Shown here piece by piece: positions 62,320 to 64,000 of a DNA stretch of 64,000 bases. The notes under the pieces were generated by a model that saw only the letters and a list, made by a program, of their open reading frames with translations, had not been told where the DNA came from and searched no databases. The translations under genes were made by a program, and so were the position numbers. This DNA comes from Rhodopirellula halodulae (lineage in GTDB: Bacteria > Planctomycetota > Planctomycetia > Pirellulales > Pirellulaceae): NCBI RefSeq assembly GCF_020966775.1, contig NZ_JAJKFV010000029.1, positions 117,001 through 181,000 of the forward strand. Direction: 5' to 3'. The first letter of the stretch is position 1. Each line of letters starts with the position of its first letter.

Positions 62320-62344
62320 CTAAAAGTCAATTTGTTATTTCAGC

Positions 62345-63601
62345 TCAGGGGATAGCTGGGCTAGCAGGTTGAGGTGGGAAGACGTTGTTGTTGTCATCGT
62401 CATCCAACGCTGCTGCAACGATGCCGAGACCAGCCAGCGAGGCGATTCCGCCCAATCCGCCGCCGAAGCCTCCACCACCGTAGCCGCCGCCTCCGCCAGC
62501 GAATCCGCCGCCGTAACCACCACCGGCGAATCCACCGCCACCGATTGGGTTACCGAATGCATCGACAGGATTGCCGAAGGCGTCGACCGCACCGCCGAAG
62601 CCATCTGCAACCAAACCGTCCTCAACGATCATGCCGTCTTCGACAATGCCTTCTTCGACGACGACTGACTCTTGGATGATGACTTCATTGCAGGCTTCGA
62701 TGGCCATTGGCAATGGAGCGACCTGCATGGCGAACTGCGTGCAACAGCAGCAGCAATCGTTGCTTCCGAATCCAACAAACGTTTCGCCTTTGTTATTCAC
62801 CATCGCGGTGTCGGCATTCGCGGTTGCTTCGTCGACCAGTTCGAAACCAGCCATGCCCAATCCGGACAGGCCAATTGCCAAGATCGAGTATTCGCCAGCA
62901 TCCACATTTGCGAACTCGAATGAGCCATCGCGGTTGCTGACAACACGGTCAATGGTTTCGCCGTCGTGGATCAAGAAAATGTTCAACAGACCGGCGTCGG
63001 TCAATTTTTGACCTTCCGCACCAGCCATGTGGATGCGGCCTTTCATGCCACCGTTGTTTTGAGCGACGCGGAAGAGGTTCTCGCCCACGACTTGGCTCGA
63101 GATGCTCTTCAAGTCGGCTTTCGCGATCGAAGTCAGGCTGTCTTTGCCAGCAGGTGGCAAGTAACGAATGATCGAAGTCTTGATGATCGAGTAGTCGATT
63201 CCCGCTGCCGCAATCTCTGCGGTCTTCGGGAAGACTTCGGAAGAGGCCATTTCGTCGCTGACGACGTGCATGGCACAGCAAGCGAAGATGCCGTCGGCAC
63301 GAGCGGACAATGCATAGACACCAGGAGCGACGTCGGCGAACGTGAATTCACCTGATTCATTCGTTTGAGTGCGGATCGTCTTACCAGACGCATCGGTCAT
63401 CACGACAGTTGCTTCCGCGATCGTTTCCGACGAACCATCTGCCGAAGGCAGAATCAAGCGACCCGAAAGTTCACCTTCCACGGCTGGGTTGACCCACTGG
63501 GGAACGGTGAGGTGGTCGTTGAGTTTGACGTTCGAATCTTGAGCAACGGCGACGGTCATCGTCATTGCGAGCATGCCGAAAAAGGCAGCAAAGCGTTTCA
63601 T
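62345..63601 (-). CDS. Exported protein with carboxypeptidase-regulatory-like domains and Gly-rich tail
   Basis: The 418-residue protein has a signal peptide (MKRFAAFFGMLAMTMTVAVA, cleavage before Gln21). Residues about 44-112 form a CarboxypepD-reg/SdrD-like beta sandwich (GELSGRLILPSADG ... GEFTFADVAPGVYALSARADG), and a second such domain lies around 190-255 (GRIHMAGAEGQKL ... GSFEFANVDAGEYSILAIG). Five consecutive cysteines stand at 283-287 (NDCCCCCTQF). The tail from about 330 is almost pure Gly/Phe/Tyr/Ala, followed by an acidic DDDDNNN segment. It is probably a periplasmic or surface structural protein. The ATG at 63599-63601 is supported by the signal peptide. Confidence 0.82.
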   Translation of the reverse strand: MKRFAAFFGMLAMTMTVAVAQDSNVKLNDHLTVPQWVNPAVEGELSGRLILPSADGSSETIAEATVVMTDASGKTIRTQTNESGEFTFADVAPGVYALSARADGIFACCAMHVVSDEMASSEVFPKTAEIAAAGIDYSIIKTSIIRYLPPAGKDSLTSIAKADLKSISSQVVGENLFRVAQNNGGMKGRIHMAGAEGQKLTDAGLLNIFLIHDGETIDRVVSNRDGSFEFANVDAGEYSILAIGLSGLGMAGFELVDEATANADTAMVNNKGETFVGFGSNDCCCCCTQFAMQVAPLPMAIEACNEVIIQESVVVEEGIVEDGMIVEDGLVADGFGGAVDAFGNPVDAFGNPIGGGGFAGGGYGGGFAGGGGGYGGGGFGGGLGGIASLAGLGIVAAALDDDDNNNVFPPQPASPAIP

Positions 63602-63825
63602 GGTGTGTCTCTGGTAAGGGTGTCTCAATTGCCTAATAAGCTGACGACGCACGTCTGAACGTGCTCGCGGAAATGGAATTCCAGCCAGTCGAACAACAGT
63701 TTTGTTGGGGTCCACCCGAAAGTCACGGCAAAATCGCCGAAAAAGTGAAATTCGTGGCAGATTAGGTAAGTTGTGAGTCCGAAGTGTAGGCAGGATGAGG
63801 GGAAGGGACAAGGTTCTTTGTGTGA

Positions 63826-64000
63826 ATGATGAATGAAGTGCCCGCACCAAACCCTTACAGCGTTTCAGCGTCGATTTCGCCGGAAATCCAGGTCCGTTCT
63901 GATTGTGCCCATCTACGACGCGGAACGTTTCTGTTTCGTCAGATTGAATTTGAAGCTCCCTTTCGGGCGACGCTCACCTACGACGGATGGTGGTTCCGTC
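63826..64000 (+). CDS. Start of a gene cut by the right window edge, unknown function
   Basis: Reading from the ATG at 63826 (or the next ATG at 63829) gives an open frame to the edge: MMNEVPAPNPYSVSASIS, then PEIQVRSDCAHLRRG and TFLFRQIEFEAPFRATLTYD. The PNPY opening is common in planctomycete small or membrane proteins, as in the protein at 41894-42346. About 58 residues are visible. The gene diverges from the Gly-rich protein gene, with about 225 bases between them for promoters. Family not recognised. Confidence 0.6.
   Translation, partial: MMNEVPAPNPYSVSASISPEIQVRSDCAHLRRGTFLFRQIEFEAPFRATLTYDGWWFR

Overview
The window reads as chromosomal DNA of a planctomycete, most likely a marine Pirellulaceae of the Rhodopirellula type. 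This is inferred from gene content: giant exported proteins that open with a LENR/LERR motif, a DUF1559 prepilin-like protein with an H-X9-DG tail, Ser/Thr kinases with DWG instead of DFG fused to WD40 repeats, a formaldehyde-activating-enzyme homologue, HpnCDE squalene synthesis, CRTAC1-type FG-GAP lipoproteins and M50-HlyD fusions. Gene order is compact, with many 1-8 base overlaps. I saw no tRNA, rRNA or insertion sequence, and no CRISPR array lies inside the window.

Layout. (1) 1-9.7 kb: a type I-G (formerly I-U) CRISPR-Cas locus on the minus strand: cas3, cas8u2 (csx17), cas7 (csb1), cas5/6 (csb2), then an opposite-strand Uma2-family nuclease gene, then cas2 and the start of a cas4-cas1 fusion that runs off the left edge. 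Eight perfect 13-bp tandem repeats sit just upstream of cas3. (2) 10.4-12.1 kb: a HEAT-repeat lipoprotein, a divergent Fae homologue and a cluster of short palindromic repeats. (3) 12.1-21.8 kb, minus strand: a 1750-residue SdrD-like surface protein preceded by a WD40 protein with an export signal, a zinc-ribbon membrane protein, a PolB-type exonuclease and a cysteine-rich exported protein. (4) 22.1-30.7 kb, plus strand: a LERR-motif exported protein translationally coupled to a 1984-residue kinase/WD40 protein.

(5) 30.8-37.7 kb: a divergent export locus with a site-2-protease/HlyD fusion that carries a PqqD-like N-terminal region, a HlyD adaptor and a membrane HlyD-type adaptor on one side, and a TolC-like lipoprotein on the other. 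(6) 37.8-40.0 kb: rpmE-prfA-prmC. (7) 40.6-48.3 kb: a DUF1559 protein, a small membrane protein, a GlgX-type debranching enzyme and a CRTAC1/TPR lipoprotein. (8) 48.4-55.6 kb: ispH diverging from hpnC-hpnD-hpnE, followed by a photolyase-renalase-like fusion. (9) 55.6-59.1 kb, minus strand: flagellar genes flbD-motA-motB-fliL-fliN-fliO. (10) 59.5-63.6 kb, minus strand: an aldehyde dehydrogenase plus acyl-adenylating enzyme pair resembling EhpG/EhpF and LuxC/LuxE, and a Gly-rich exported protein. A new gene starts at the right edge.

How the genes work together: the Cas block should form an interference complex (Cas8-Cas7-Cas5/6 with Cas3) plus an adaptation module (Cas2, Cas4-1). IspH feeds isoprenoid precursors that HpnCDE condenses to squalene. 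The 31-38 kb block supplies adaptor and outer-membrane parts of an exporter, but no ATPase or RND pump is encoded nearby. RF1 is encoded next to its own methyltransferase. The most unusual items are the M50-HlyD export locus, the array of TxxD/E motifs at the N-terminus of the kinase, the 13-bp repeat array before cas3, and the photolyase-oxidoreductase fusion.
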